Source of the DNA: Adiantum capillus-veneris
Taxonomy: Eukaryota > Streptophyta > Polypodiopsida > Polypodiales > Pteridaceae
Assembly: GCA_014529385.2 (NCBI GenBank)
Contig: CM043961.1
Span: 13,309,978-13,373,977, forward strand
DNA: 64,000 nucleotides
Reading direction: 5' to 3'
Shown in pieces: positions 22,726-33,949 of the stretch (position 1 is its first letter; each line of letters starts with the position of its first letter). The position numbers and the translations under genes were made by a program. A model generated the notes under the pieces. That model saw only the letters and a program-made list of their open reading frames with translations. It was not told where the DNA came from and searched no databases.

Positions 22726-25700
22726 TTATGGGCTGAAGTAGTCTTCAGGTTGACGGCTGGCGAGGCGGTCTTTAAGCGCATTTAGTGCCTTTTGGTATCT
22801 GATCTTCCTCTCTTTATCTGGCACTTGCAAGAACTGCATAGTGACTCTGTTTTTCAGCTCCACCGTTGAGTAGCCTACAAACCTAGATGTTAGGTTGCTG
22901 ATCACTGGTCCAAATATTTTCATTCGCCAAGTGAAGAACCCTGTTTAGAATGCTTCCTCAAATGCCAGCATATTGTGAGAAGGTAAAAACATGCATCTGG
23001 CATAGAAGCCATAGAGGACTTCTTCGGAAGGTTGACCACTAAGGTCATAGCATAATCCTTTATTACCCTTGAGGAATGACATCCAAGGGGCACCTACTTG
23101 CTCTGGCTCATGGAAGACTTCGATGCAGGTGAGCAACATGTGGCAGATTTTATATAACATTGCACATGATAAATCTGGTAGACTTTTACAAAAGGACATG
23201 GCGCCCGTTAGGGTTTTCACCATGTACTCTTCAGTCGGCGGTCCCTTTTCTGGAGCAGGCAATCGGGGGTAGTTAAGCCAAGTTGGCCGCTTCTTTGTTA
23301 ATGCCTCCTGTTCTTTCCAGGCCCTTACTCTTAGTACAGGGCAGAAAGTAGGATCCTTTTGTATGGCCGCAGGTGCTCTTGTGAACATAATCAAATACCT
23401 TGGATTCTTGTTCACCCAGCTGAGCCTCCACTTTGGGTGGTCTTGATCTGCGCCTTCTTCTTGCATGTCTTTGTACAGTCTTTCCTTTACCTGGAGCAAC
23501 TCCACCTTTATCAGAGGGTAAGGTAGGGATTGTTGGTGCCATTGCGCATTGATTTGATTGAGTGTGTTGTGTAACGTTGACGAAATGAAGGACTCTCAGC
23601 TCCCAATCCATTGCTGACTTCCACTGCTCATCTACCTCTTGTGTAATCTTCTCTTTCAGTGCATCTTCCTCAGCCTTTGAGATTTGGACCATTGGCACTA
23701 TATCCGTTTCGGTTATGTGTACTTGAAATTCCTCCTCCATACTTAGCTCTTCAGTTAGTTGTCCATCTCAGCAAATGAAACTGAGGGGATCTCTATTTGT
23801 GGTTGCTCGGAAATTCCTGCCTCTTCTTGTGTTTCTGGCCATCCCTCTCGCAACAATTGGTCGAATCTTTTAAGTTCAGCTATTTCTTTTAGCAGCTTGT
23901 CTTCTCTTTGCACCCGCATTAAAGCCAGGTCTCTGCATTGAGACTGCTCCAATTTTAGTTCCAGCTCGAGGCCCTTGTTCTTTTTCCTCTAATGCTTTGT
24001 AGACCTCGTATGTTCCTTTGATTGAGGCTACGACTGGATTTTCTCTGATTTGCCACATGAAAATTGCATGATCATTTATTCTTTGCTTTGAGTACTGTAC
24101 GGAGGCATTGGCTACATCTAACTGAACCTGAATCTTCTAAACTGACAGGGTTGTAGTTAGAAGTTCATTTGTGACTTCTATCAGCTGTTCATCCTTCGCT
24201 TTGCATGCATCTGACAATTTCGTAAGCAATTCACCAAGCTCTCCCATCTTTTTCTGCTGCTTATAACTTGCGAGCTGATGTTGTTCAGCTTCCGCTTTCA
24301 ACTCCTGCACTTGCCTTTGTAGATCGATGATGACGTCTAGTTGGTCGTCTAACTCCCCTTGGAGTGCGTCAATCACCATTTCTATTTCTTTGGCCCTTGT
24401 GCTACGGCTAAGTGTTGCTGAGCGAAGTCGTTCAGTCATGTCTTGCATTTGCTTAGCATACTCATTAATTTGCAGGATCACTTCGTCATTTGATTGCCAA
24501 TCTTTGTTTCGTGCTAGTTGACTTGATGTTTTTGCAGATTCTTGTGTATCTTTTGGCGGCGTCATGGCGGCTGGTTGTTGCTGCCCTTGTGGCTGTGGGC
24601 AGATCCTCTTCCGCTTTGTCATCGTTAGGCTTCATGGATGCCTCGGCCTTCTCCTGCTGTGTTGAGGTAGAGGGTGTTTCCCCAATCTTCTGTTCTCTTG
24701 GTTCCTCAAACTTTGTGTTTTCCTCTGGTTCAAGACTCACTCTCCTTTCAGGTTCTGGCTCTTGCTCTGTGTGTTGCTCTTGTGTAGATTCAGCTGCCTG
24801 TTGTGTCAGTTCAGCTGCTTCTCTTTGTTCATGCTCTGCCTCTTTTGTGTGTTCAGCTTCTGTGGCTTTGCTTGTTGGTGAAGGTGGTGGACTCGGCATG
24901 GGGTGATCATGCTGTTCAGAAATAGGTGAAGAAGGGCGGGGAGACACATCACCCTGATCATGTTGTGTTGCTCCTTGTTCAGTTGCTTCCTCTGCTTGCT
25001 TTTGATGTTCTGCCGCTTCTTTCGCTTTCCTTGCCGCTTCTTGGGCTTCTCTCAGCTTCAAGGCTTCTGCTTCTTGATACATCTTTTCCAGTGATTCCGT
25101 GGTATCTTTAGCCTGTTTCCTGGTATGATGCTTAGTTCTTGGTCCTTTAAGTTCAATGGGTACCCACTTTGTTGGGTCCTTGCCTTGTACTTGGCGACTG
25201 CGTTCGTAAGATTGCTTCTCTCTTTCAAATCGGGCCTGTTTTTGTACAGGTTTCTCCTGGTGTGCTGCCACGGCTTTTCTCTTCATTTCTTCCCGTCGTG
25301 CTCTTTTTTCCTCGTTATCCAAGCTTTCACTGTTGTGCCGTTCTGGCGAGCTCTCAGCAGATTCTTAATCTGACTTGTATGTTCCCTTAGCAGATCTTGT
25401 AGCTCGAGGGGAGGGGTGTGCTGATGTTATTCCAGTGTTCTAATACGGGGCAGGCGACAAGTTGTCGGCCATGCCGATGGCATGGTAAGCAATCCTGGTC
25501 AAAACCTCTGGTGCACCCAGATATGTGATTTTCCCTTCTTTATTTGCCCCTTTAATGTGGACAAAATATATTGTGCATGGTCAATTGGTTGCCTGATTGT
25601 TGATTTGAGAACTTGTGTAAAGGTCGTGGCAACCACATGATTTGGTGGTGGTACAACCTTGGAGGCTCTTCCACCTGTTTTTGAATGAGGTCGACAAATG

Positions 25701-26207
25701 TGGCCGTCGCGGTTTCCTTGGTGAAAGTTACGACCGTCTTTCTATCTCTTGCTCTCATTGTCATTCCTTCTGTTGGCAGTCTGAGTGCTTTTGCCACTAT
25801 CTCCTTGGTAATCGCTATTTCAACCTTATTCCCTTGTGGGTCAGCGATTTGAGCTTCCATCTTCTTTGATCATGGACAAAAGCTCATAAGTTTTTTGGAA
25901 GTCCACTCCACACGGCTCTTGTTCAAAGAAATCTATGAGTCCTAGCCTTCGCTTGGCTTCTTTGGTCTCGGGCTTTGCGGTGACATCATACATTTCTTTT
26001 GGTAGAAGTTGCAGCTCTACCTGATGTCCTTCCTCGCTCTTGAATTTGCCGGTGAGAACACTGTGGTGTTGTGCTCTTCAAGCTGTTCCTTTGAGAGATA
26101 GGTCGCTTTGGCATTCTTGACTGAATCGGGTCTAGTTGATATGGTGGTAACTCTTGCAGCTTCTCCTTTTGCGAGAGCTTCTTCTTGGCCCTCTTTGCAG
26201 CTTGCAT
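22726..26207 (-). pseudogene. Uncharacterised coiled-coil ORF of a retroelement-like unit
   Basis: One long coding region decayed into about seven open pieces, all minus strand: 26207-25986, 26016-25854, 25860-25552, 25322-24486, 24622-24137, 24058-23755 and 23740-22726. The order suggests an N-terminal folded domain (with 'IAITKEIVAKALRLPTEGM'), a Glu/Ala/Gln-rich helical region near 24700-25300, a coiled coil near 24150-24500, and a C-terminal domain with 'WRLSWVNKNPRYLIMFTRAP' and 'FYARCMFLPSHNMLAFEEAF'. I do not recognise it. It shows no zinc knuckle, protease, RT or integrase motif, yet it ends just before a polypurine tract and LTR-like start. A non-autonomous LTR element carrying a foreign or highly diverged gag-like protein is one reading; a host gene fragment is another. 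Confidence 0.6.
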
Positions 26208-26394
26208 GGTTCCTGTTGAGTAAATAAAGTGTCGAAGTTAGCAAATTTGGCAGATTTTCTCTGAAACGTCCTTCGGTCTGAAATGCTGACAAATTTGGTC
26301 CAATTTGCTTCAAATCAATTTTTGAGCATGCATAGATGCATAAAAACATGTAAAGATCAAATTCATAAAGTCAATACAAAAATTTGCAACAAAA

Positions 26395-26982
26395 GTAAAT
26401 AATCGCGATTATTTACAGCTGAATATTTTTTTCAACTTTTTGCAAATTTGGCATTACAGGCATGAAGTATATACCAAATTGATACTCTGAGTGAAATATG
26501 GCCTCATTTGAGTGCATTGGGTGAAATGGTGCCAGATTAAGGCTTTAGGTCTCTGAAATAGTAGATGTAAAGAAATGTTGAGATTTTGAGATCCAAATTT
26601 ATTCAAACTTGGCTAGTGGCCTTAGGACATCATGTACTTTGGATCTATGATGGCAAAGTTTCAATTTTCTCCCATTTCAGCCAAAAGGTAAATAATCGCA
26701 ATTATTAACTTTTCTACCAAAATGAACATTTTTTGGTACAACTTGGTTCTAGGCATTGTATAGACCTTGTGTATGTGATATGAGGTGATTTGGATCAAAA
26801 AATGTGGCTCATAACTCAAAATTTGGCTTGCAAGGACTTCTTTGCATTTTTTGGCAATTTTCCAAGTTATTGGCTCATACTTTGAATTTTGGCATGTAAT
26901 AGGTGTGTACAAGTGATAGGTGAGGTGATGATAGAACTTTCAAGCGAAAATAGTGCAAAAGTAAATAATCACGATTATTTAC
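26395..26982. repeat. Three dispersed 22-bp palindromes, GTAAATAATCGCGATTATTT type
   Basis: A perfect 22-bp palindrome at 26395-26416 (axis at TCGCGA) is followed by near-perfect versions at 26688-26709 and 26961-26982, spaced 293 and 273 bases. Between them the DNA is AT-rich and only weakly similar. A related half-site is at 22115-22130. Confidence 0.8.
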
Positions 26983-28668
26983 AGCAGTCACATTTTTCTT
27001 GCAACACTTAAAAATTTTGACCTAAACACCTTCTATACACCTAAAACAAGTCCTAAATTGAATTTGGCAAAGTTTGGTCTTGTTGGCATCACTTTGTGCT
27101 TTGTCGACTCTGAAATCACCGATTTCTGTGACTACACTGCTTGTTGAGTTGGTTAGTCACTTTTGAGGCTATGGGCTTGTCCGCAACATAGTCGTGAAGC
27201 AACTCATCCAATTTTGGCCCATTTGGAGTCAATTTGACCCCGTATGTCGAATTTGACGCTTTGTAGCCTTTGAGCCGTTTTCTGCTTTTCGAGGGCTTCG
27301 CTTGATTGATTTTAGGTAAGCTCTCCGTGGAGTCAGAATGCAATTTTGGCATCTGCCAAAAACCTAGCTTTTCTATTTGGGACCCCCTCTACCCTTGCCG
27401 AATGGTCAACTGGTGATATAGAAGTGTTCTATTATGTTGGAGCATGCTACGGTTCAAATCTTATCCGATTTGGTTGAGTTGACGGGTCGCTATGGTCGAT
27501 TTTTTGTTGTAGGTCTTCGTGCACTGCTCGGATTCTAGGGTTTTTTCTAGGGGTTTAGACTAGCTACCGGCCGTACAAAATGGATCATTGTTGAGTAAAT
27601 AACTTACCCCTCATATCTCGTATGAGATGACGCTGAAAACGGGTGACTGTAGACTCCGGAAAAGATGCGCGAAAGAGGTTGGAAAGCTCTCTTTCCAAAG
27701 GCAACAAGTGGAAATGAGGTGGTTTTAGCCTACCTGGGATATCTATACCTGAGCTTCTCGAACCATTTTTTCTCAGATACCCCCGTTAGTCCTACTAGGC
27801 CGTGAAATCTATGTTAAACTCAAAAATTTTCCCAATCGGATTCCTGTAGCTCATTCTGCAAGAATTTGGCAAAAGTAGGTTTGGCCGCCTAATTTAGGCT
27901 TCCTACTTCCATCTTCAGATTTGATTGAAATTTTTGTGCTTGTCCGCCTTGATTTTTTTATCACCACCATGTCTTCAATTTTTCCATCTGAGCTCCTTTG
28001 CTATTTGATATTAATTTTTGACCTGTTTATTGAAAAAATCAAAGAAAATGCGCTAAAAAAGTAAAGTGAAAATTCAATAATTAAGAAAATTCATTGAAAA
28101 ACACAGCTTTATTGTTTTTATTGAATTTCTCTATTTTTAAGTCTCAACATCGAGAAAAATGATAAAAATTTATAAAAAATGACTAATTTTTGATGATTTT
28201 TTGATAGTATATACACTATTTACACTCATTGGGAAGATATCATCAGTTAAATTCCCCTATTGATGATTTATAAGGGCATTACTATGTAATTTTGCAAAAA
28301 ATCACACATTAACATCAAACTTTTTACTCCCTCTTCAAAAATTGCCCTCAATTATTTAGTACTCTTCCACCCCTCCTAGATGGCGTACTCCGGGACGATT
28401 GTGAGCATGGGTTGAACAATCGTGTCTATGCATAGCCTTGGTTGGCTCTACCATGCTTTGAAGATCAATGCAATTCAAACCATTATGTGTGCAAGAGTTG
28501 GGTCTTGAGTAATTAACTCAAGGGGTTCTGATGTCAAGGCTTTCTGATGCTGTTTTCCAAAGAGCAAATCTTGTAACATGTGTGCTCTTTGCTTGATTGT
28601 GCCATCAGGATGCTTTAGCACATTGATTTCCTAAGTTGTTGGTATCACTTTTGACTGTTGTCGATCTT
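26983..28668. other. Non-coding, LTR/UTR-like; no gene recognised
   Basis: AT-rich. On the minus strand a purine tract (about 28365-28382, AGGAGGGGTGGAAGAG) lies downstream of the W-P-K ORF fragment, as in gypsy-C at 61921-61935, so this stretch may be the 3' LTR of a minus-strand relative. No defined LTR pair could be drawn. Confidence 0.35.
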
Positions 28669-28974
28669 TTACTCGCCATTGATACCTTGGTTTGCTTGGT
28701 GTAGAACGGTATGGTTGAGGTTTCTGAGGCTTAACTCTCCATTGCTTGATTGGTTTTCCCGTTTGTGGAGAAGATAAGTGCACTTTTTTGTGCCAAATCC
28801 ATTTCGTGCTAGGTTCCCTACTCGGAGATGTTCATCTCTGTGTTTTGACATTTGGAACCGTCTTTGGTATTGTCGATGATGTTTTGGGCACCCAGATTTG
28901 AATCGGCTTGTCCTTAAGCTGTGCTTTCGGTACCCAAATTTGCCTGACTCCTTGCTTCCGGCTTGAGACTGGGC
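28669..28974 (-). pseudogene. W-P-K repeat ORF fragment
   Basis: The minus strand encodes repeated Trp-centred motifs: 'VRQIWVPK', 'PIQIWVPK', then in shifted frames 'KWIWHKK', 'KQWRVKPQ' and 'RYQWRVK'. The same kind of repeat follows the proteases of LTR-A (40.1-39.8 kb, minus) and gypsy-C (61.4-61.7 kb, plus), so this is a leftover 3' ORF of a related gypsy element. It has at least one frameshift and no start. Function unknown; high Lys/Trp/Pro content suggests nucleic-acid binding (inference). Confidence 0.6.
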
Positions 28975-29125
28975 GTGAAAATTTTGGTTTCCGACAAGCA
29001 ATTTTATTTTCCAGCGAGTTATTTTTATTCACGCACGATGGCTTCTCCTCATAATGGGGGCCTTACAAACGTGCGTTTTTGCCACAAAAAAATTACAAGG
29101 GGTAAATCAGGCTCCATACTTAACA
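28975..29125 (-). repeat. Fragment of the copia LTR family (first ~150 bp of U3)
   Basis: Closely matches 55910-56041, the start of the copia 5' LTR, in the same orientation; both end at TTAACA on the plus strand. Shared words include 'atggcttctcctcataatgg' and 'aaatcaggctccatacttaa'. The left edge fuses directly to the W-P-K fragment, so it is a broken junction, not an intact insertion. Confidence 0.8.
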
Positions 29126-29258
29126 AATGTCATCCTAGTTGCCCATTTAGGTATGCTCTTACCTCATTAGAGCTTCTCATGCTAAACTACGCCTGCAATG
29201 TGCTCCATTTGCGGAACCCACAACCCTCATCCTGTGCAAAACTCCTTTCCCTTTGAAT

Positions 29259-29325
<67 letters not shown>

Positions 29326-29404
29326 AAAAGGAATTTATGTATATAATCAGTTTAGTAGTAGTGATACCAATGTGCCACTCAAACTAAATAAATATAAGGC
29401 AAGT
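29126..29404. other. Spacer with (TC)15(AC)15 microsatellite
   Basis: The microsatellite is at 29261-29320. Nothing else recognised. Confidence 0.6.
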
Positions 29405-30734
29405 TTTGAGGTCTATCTTAAGCCTTCTCAACTTCAAAGGCTTAACTACTTCCTAGGTGAAATCAGGGTCATTGCAACCAAAATGCGACACTCTTCTCGA
29501 TGAACGTCATTAAGGTTGATAGAGATCATACCAGGAGGGATTCTGTGTGCGTGGGTGCTCTTGTGCATGATTTTATATGCTGCTAATGGGAGGGCACATG
29601 ATGAGTTCTTGAAATGTTATTCTACACTTTGATTATTTAGTTGATATTATATTACGTCTGACAAACTAATGCCGCTCCAGAAGTTTTATGCAAATGCAAT
29701 GACGATGGAATACCTAAATCTCAGAAGAATTTAGCGAGAGCATCAATACAACAGCTTCTATACTAGTTGTAGGGGCAGGGATGAGGAAACTTGATTATTT
29801 CCAGAATCTTTGAATCAACAGTGGCATGCAAGACCACGCTCTACAACACTCTTTGGTAGCCTGCCTCATGATGTAGGCTCTACTTTCTATATATCCACCT
29901 TGGTAGGGTCTTTGCCTAAGAAAACACCTCCGCCATGAGCTCCCCAACCACCATATGTATCAATAATGATCTTCCTTCTTGCTAGGCCAACATCACCTTG
30001 TGGCCCCTCAATCACAAACCTTCCAAAAGGATTCAGATGGAAGATGGTCTTCTCATCCAGGTACTTCTTAGGTATCATAGACTTGATAACATGCTCCTTC
30101 AGATCAGTGGCAATCTTGTCATTGGTAACTATTTCATTGTTTTGCATAGAGATCAAGACCATATGAACTATGATGGGAACCATGGCATTGATGGCACCAT
30201 TTCATTCTCGTATTCAAATATTACTTGAGTTTTGTCGTTTGGGCAACCATGCATAAGTTCCATTCTTTCTTACCTCTATGAGCATGGCACCTAGTTTGGT
30301 AGCCAGGACATGGCCGAGGGGCATAAGCTCCTTATCAATCTCATCAGTATAATAACCAAACATATGCCCTTGATCTCTTGCACCAATCTCCTCCTCCTTA
30401 TTTTTGTGAAATGTCCATGCACACCTTGAGAAATGTATGGGCTCTACTGTTTGATGTTAACCAAAACCTTGGAATGATCAACATCAATACCCACATCATT
30501 TGACACAAACCAATTTCCCAGCGACTGCCCCGAATCTTCTCATAGTTAATATCTATCATAATTGGTGGTAATCTCCCCAAAGATCATCACCATGTTAGTC
30601 TTGGTGCACGTCTCACAAGCCACCTTACTCTCTTGATCCTGTTGTAGGCATGCATCCAGCACAGACACTTGATCCCACAGCTTGTCTAGATGTTCCTCAT
30701 TCACTCACTCCGAGGTGAAGAGAAAAGTCGACAT
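29405..30734 (-). pseudogene. S-adenosylmethionine synthetase pseudogene
   Basis: The living enzyme makes S-adenosylmethionine from ATP and methionine in the cytosol. The minus strand opens with 'MSTFLFTSE' (start 30734) followed at once by a stop, then '[12 protein letters not shown]' and '[20 protein letters not shown]'. The best-preserved block (30183-29887) has '[19 protein letters not shown]' and '[17 protein letters not shown]', the family's glycine-rich signature region, then 'GKDPTKVD'. The C-terminal end is faintly visible near 29420-29470 ('NDPDF', 'EVVKPLK'). Between 29760 and 29550 the alignment breaks, suggesting a deletion plus about 200 bp of unrelated sequence. Many stops and frameshifts make it a clear pseudogene. 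Lack of introns is uninformative because plant SAM synthetase coding regions are often intronless. Confidence 0.85.
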
Positions 30735-30820
30735 CTTTTAGGGTTTCTATGCGTCAAGGGTCGGAAAGTAGCCTCTAAACAATCTTGGAAGGCTGAAGCT
30801 ACTTCTCACATTCGGTGAGG

Positions 30821-30922
<102 letters not shown>

Positions 30923-31179
30923 GCTACAGGGCTGGCAACTATCAATACCCTCTTTCCTCATCCGTCAGGATTCCCACGCTGCCTCCATTAATTGATGAAC
31001 CCACACCCTCATCGGGTGCAAAACACCTTTTCCTCCCTGCACAATACCTGCCTCCATGACTGCATGCCATTGTGCATGGCGGATGCACATACAAATCGCA
31101 AATCACGCACTTGCCATTGCACTTCTCGCAGAATCACCATGGCTGCTCGTGAGTGTCCGCTTGCCCCGTGTGTGTTGAG

Positions 31180-31545
<366 letters not shown>

Positions 31546-31630
31546 TTGTGCTTGTGGGCGCCCAACAGAATCTGTGTTTGTGATTGCGAGGTAGCAGCCC
31601 AGAAGAAAGATCGGCAAACTGCAATCTATC

Positions 31631-32432
31631 ATGGCGAGCTTGTGGCTACGCCATCCATGGTGTGCTCCTCTAGCAGCCTCACAGCTGTGGCAGCGTCTAG
31701 CATGAGCAAGAGCTCCTTTGTGTCCAGACGGGCATTGCAAGCTCCACTCACTACAGCTACGATTGTGCCATCAAAGAGGGCCCTCATTGTTTCGATGATA
31801 GTAGCCAATAGGCCTTTGCGATTCCTTGGCAGCACTCCTCTGGAATGGCTTAATGAAAGCCTACCTGGGGACTTTGGCTTTGACCCCCTTGGTCTTGGAT
31901 CCGAGCCTGAGCTTCTCAAGTGGTTTGTGCAATCAGAGATAGTGGACTGCAGGTGGGCTATGTTGGGTGCTACTGGAATATTCATTACAGAGGCTCTCAC
32001 CAAAGTAGGAATTTTGAACACCCCATCCTGGTACTCAGCTAGAGAGGCCTAGTATTTCACAGATTCGACTACCCTCTTCGACGTATTGGAGCTTATATTC
32101 TTAGGTTGGGCTGAGGGCCGAAGATGGTAGACATCATTACTCCAGGATCAATGAATACTGATCCCATCTTCACCAACAACAAGCTAACAAGCACAAATGT
32201 TGGATATCCTGGTGGCTTCTGGTTCGACCCTCTTGGCTGGGGCTCTGGTTCTCCTTAGAAGATCAAGGAGCTTAGGACTAAGGAGATATAGAATGGTGGA
32301 CTCGCTATGTTGGTCGTTATGGGTACTTGGTTCCAAGCAATCTACACGAGCATTGGCCTCGTTGACAACCTTACCGCCCATCTTTCCGACCTTGGCCACA
32401 ACACCGTTTTCTGGGCTTTCTTGACCAAGTGA
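31631..32432 (+). pseudogene. LHCA2: Lhca2-type light-harvesting protein pseudogene
   Basis: Photosystem I chlorophyll a/b-binding antenna protein of the thylakoid membrane. An ATG at 31631 starts a transit-peptide-like segment that is one base out of frame with the rest. The frame from 31657 carries 'PLEWLNESLPGDFGFDPLGL', 'EIVDCRWAMLGATGIFI' (helix 1 chlorophyll-binding signature) and 'GILNTPSWYSA'. It then hits TAG at 32050. Downstream similarity continues past a one-base deletion after 'GWAEGRRW' and two further stops: '[19 protein letters not shown]', 'ELRTKEI', '[19 protein letters not shown]', ending in TGA at 32430. No intron interrupts the copy, which suggests a processed (reverse-transcribed) origin, though no poly-A tail or flanking duplication was identified. 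Confidence 0.9.
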
Positions 32433-32762
32433 GCGATGATCATTGTACCTCCATCACTTGGAGCAGATATTGACACTCACTTCCTTTGTATGCTAATTGA
32501 GAAGTTTGTAAAAACCTTTTATTTGGTTGAAAGGTCCTATTTTGTCGTGTACACTGTGCCTGCTCCCGTTTTGTCAATTTACTTGCGTCATGTTTCATTG
32601 CATTACCTTGAGGGTATGAGTCAGTTTTGATTACAGAACATGCCTGTTCTGGTTGTTATCTACATCGAAAGTTTGCCACTGTTCTCTAACCAAATGCCTC
32701 TCATTTGAGCCCTCCATCTCTCCCAGTTAGTGAAGATAATGAAGTCTCGCTTGAATGTTCAA

Positions 32763-32830
<68 letters not shown>

Positions 32831-32893
32831 ACGACGAAGAGGAAGCATGCAATCCAAGAGAGGGGCCCGCACTGCAGTATCAATTCTCCCTCC

Positions 32894-32960
<67 letters not shown>

Positions 32961-33949
32961 GTTTGCTTCCTTTTCTCTTGCATGTCTCGAATCAGCAAAA
33001 GGTTTTGTGACTCCCTCTCTGCTACCATTTATGGACGACAATGTGGCCACAAGATTGTTCTTATGTTTAACGATAGCATCTATGCACACTTTCCATCTCT
33101 TTTGTGATACAACATTATGAAATAACTAATGCATTTCATTTGCATCCATTAACTCTAATGGGAGAGCAAGTGAAGATAAAGGCTCCTGAACTTGCTAGTG
33201 GTGAAAAAATCTTCCTTCTCAATCATGGCCAATGTCAATTCTAGAAGGTTCGCATTACTATTGAAAGCATACAAGGCATTGGAATGAAGGACACACTAGT
33301 AATAGTCCGATGGTCCCTCCAGAGTAGTTGGTATACTACATGCAATGCCTTCATAAAGTAGCTTACACATGGCACTCAAGCAAGCAAAGGATATCATTCA
33401 AGCTCAAGATCTACCTACGCATTATGATGTTGAGTTACCATCTTTTGATCTATTTGTGCACGAACTTATGACAATTGCAACATGTGAATTTACCATGGAG
33501 AATAATTTTGCACAAATAGAGTTTTGGAATATGCTCAACAAGATGGTTCAGAAGCAAGGATATGACTGTGTATCAATGTGTGTGTAAACACATAAAAGGA
33601 AGAGTATGGCTCTTTTGTTTGAGACTATTTTAATGTGTGTGAACACATTAAAGGAAGAGTATGGCTCTTTTGTTTGAGACTATTTGAAATGCAACATGGT
33701 TACTTTGCTACACTATACTCTATAGAGTAACTATTGAGATCTTGATCTAATCTTTGTCATTGCTTATGCTTGCTCGGTTTCTTGTCCGCTCGGAAGTACT
33801 TGCTCGAGAATTGGGATTCCTCTCAAGGCCCCAATGGAAATATTGTGCTTTCTAAAGCACCATGGACTCTAGCCAAAGATGAGCTTGATCAAGTGAAGGG
33901 TTCCATTGTCTCTATTCACACACCAATATGATACATGAGATCACTAAAG
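32433..33949. other. No gene recognised; two compound microsatellites
   Basis: (AG)n at 32769-32827 and (TC)n(AC)n at 32890-32958. The open frame at 33369-33587 has no recognised relative; it could be an upstream piece of the transposase fossil that follows, but I cannot show it. Confidence 0.4.

Noticed and set aside
24490-24906. Plus-strand open frame opposite the coiled-coil ORF
   Set aside because: Mirror of the Glu/Ala/Gln-rich minus-strand coding sequence; composition artefact.
26395-26982. CRISPR-like spacing of repeats
   Set aside because: Only three degenerate palindromes with 250-bp spacers in a plant nuclear context.
33369-33587. 72-codon plus-strand frame as a gene
   Set aside because: No family resemblance; may be transposon debris but cannot be supported.
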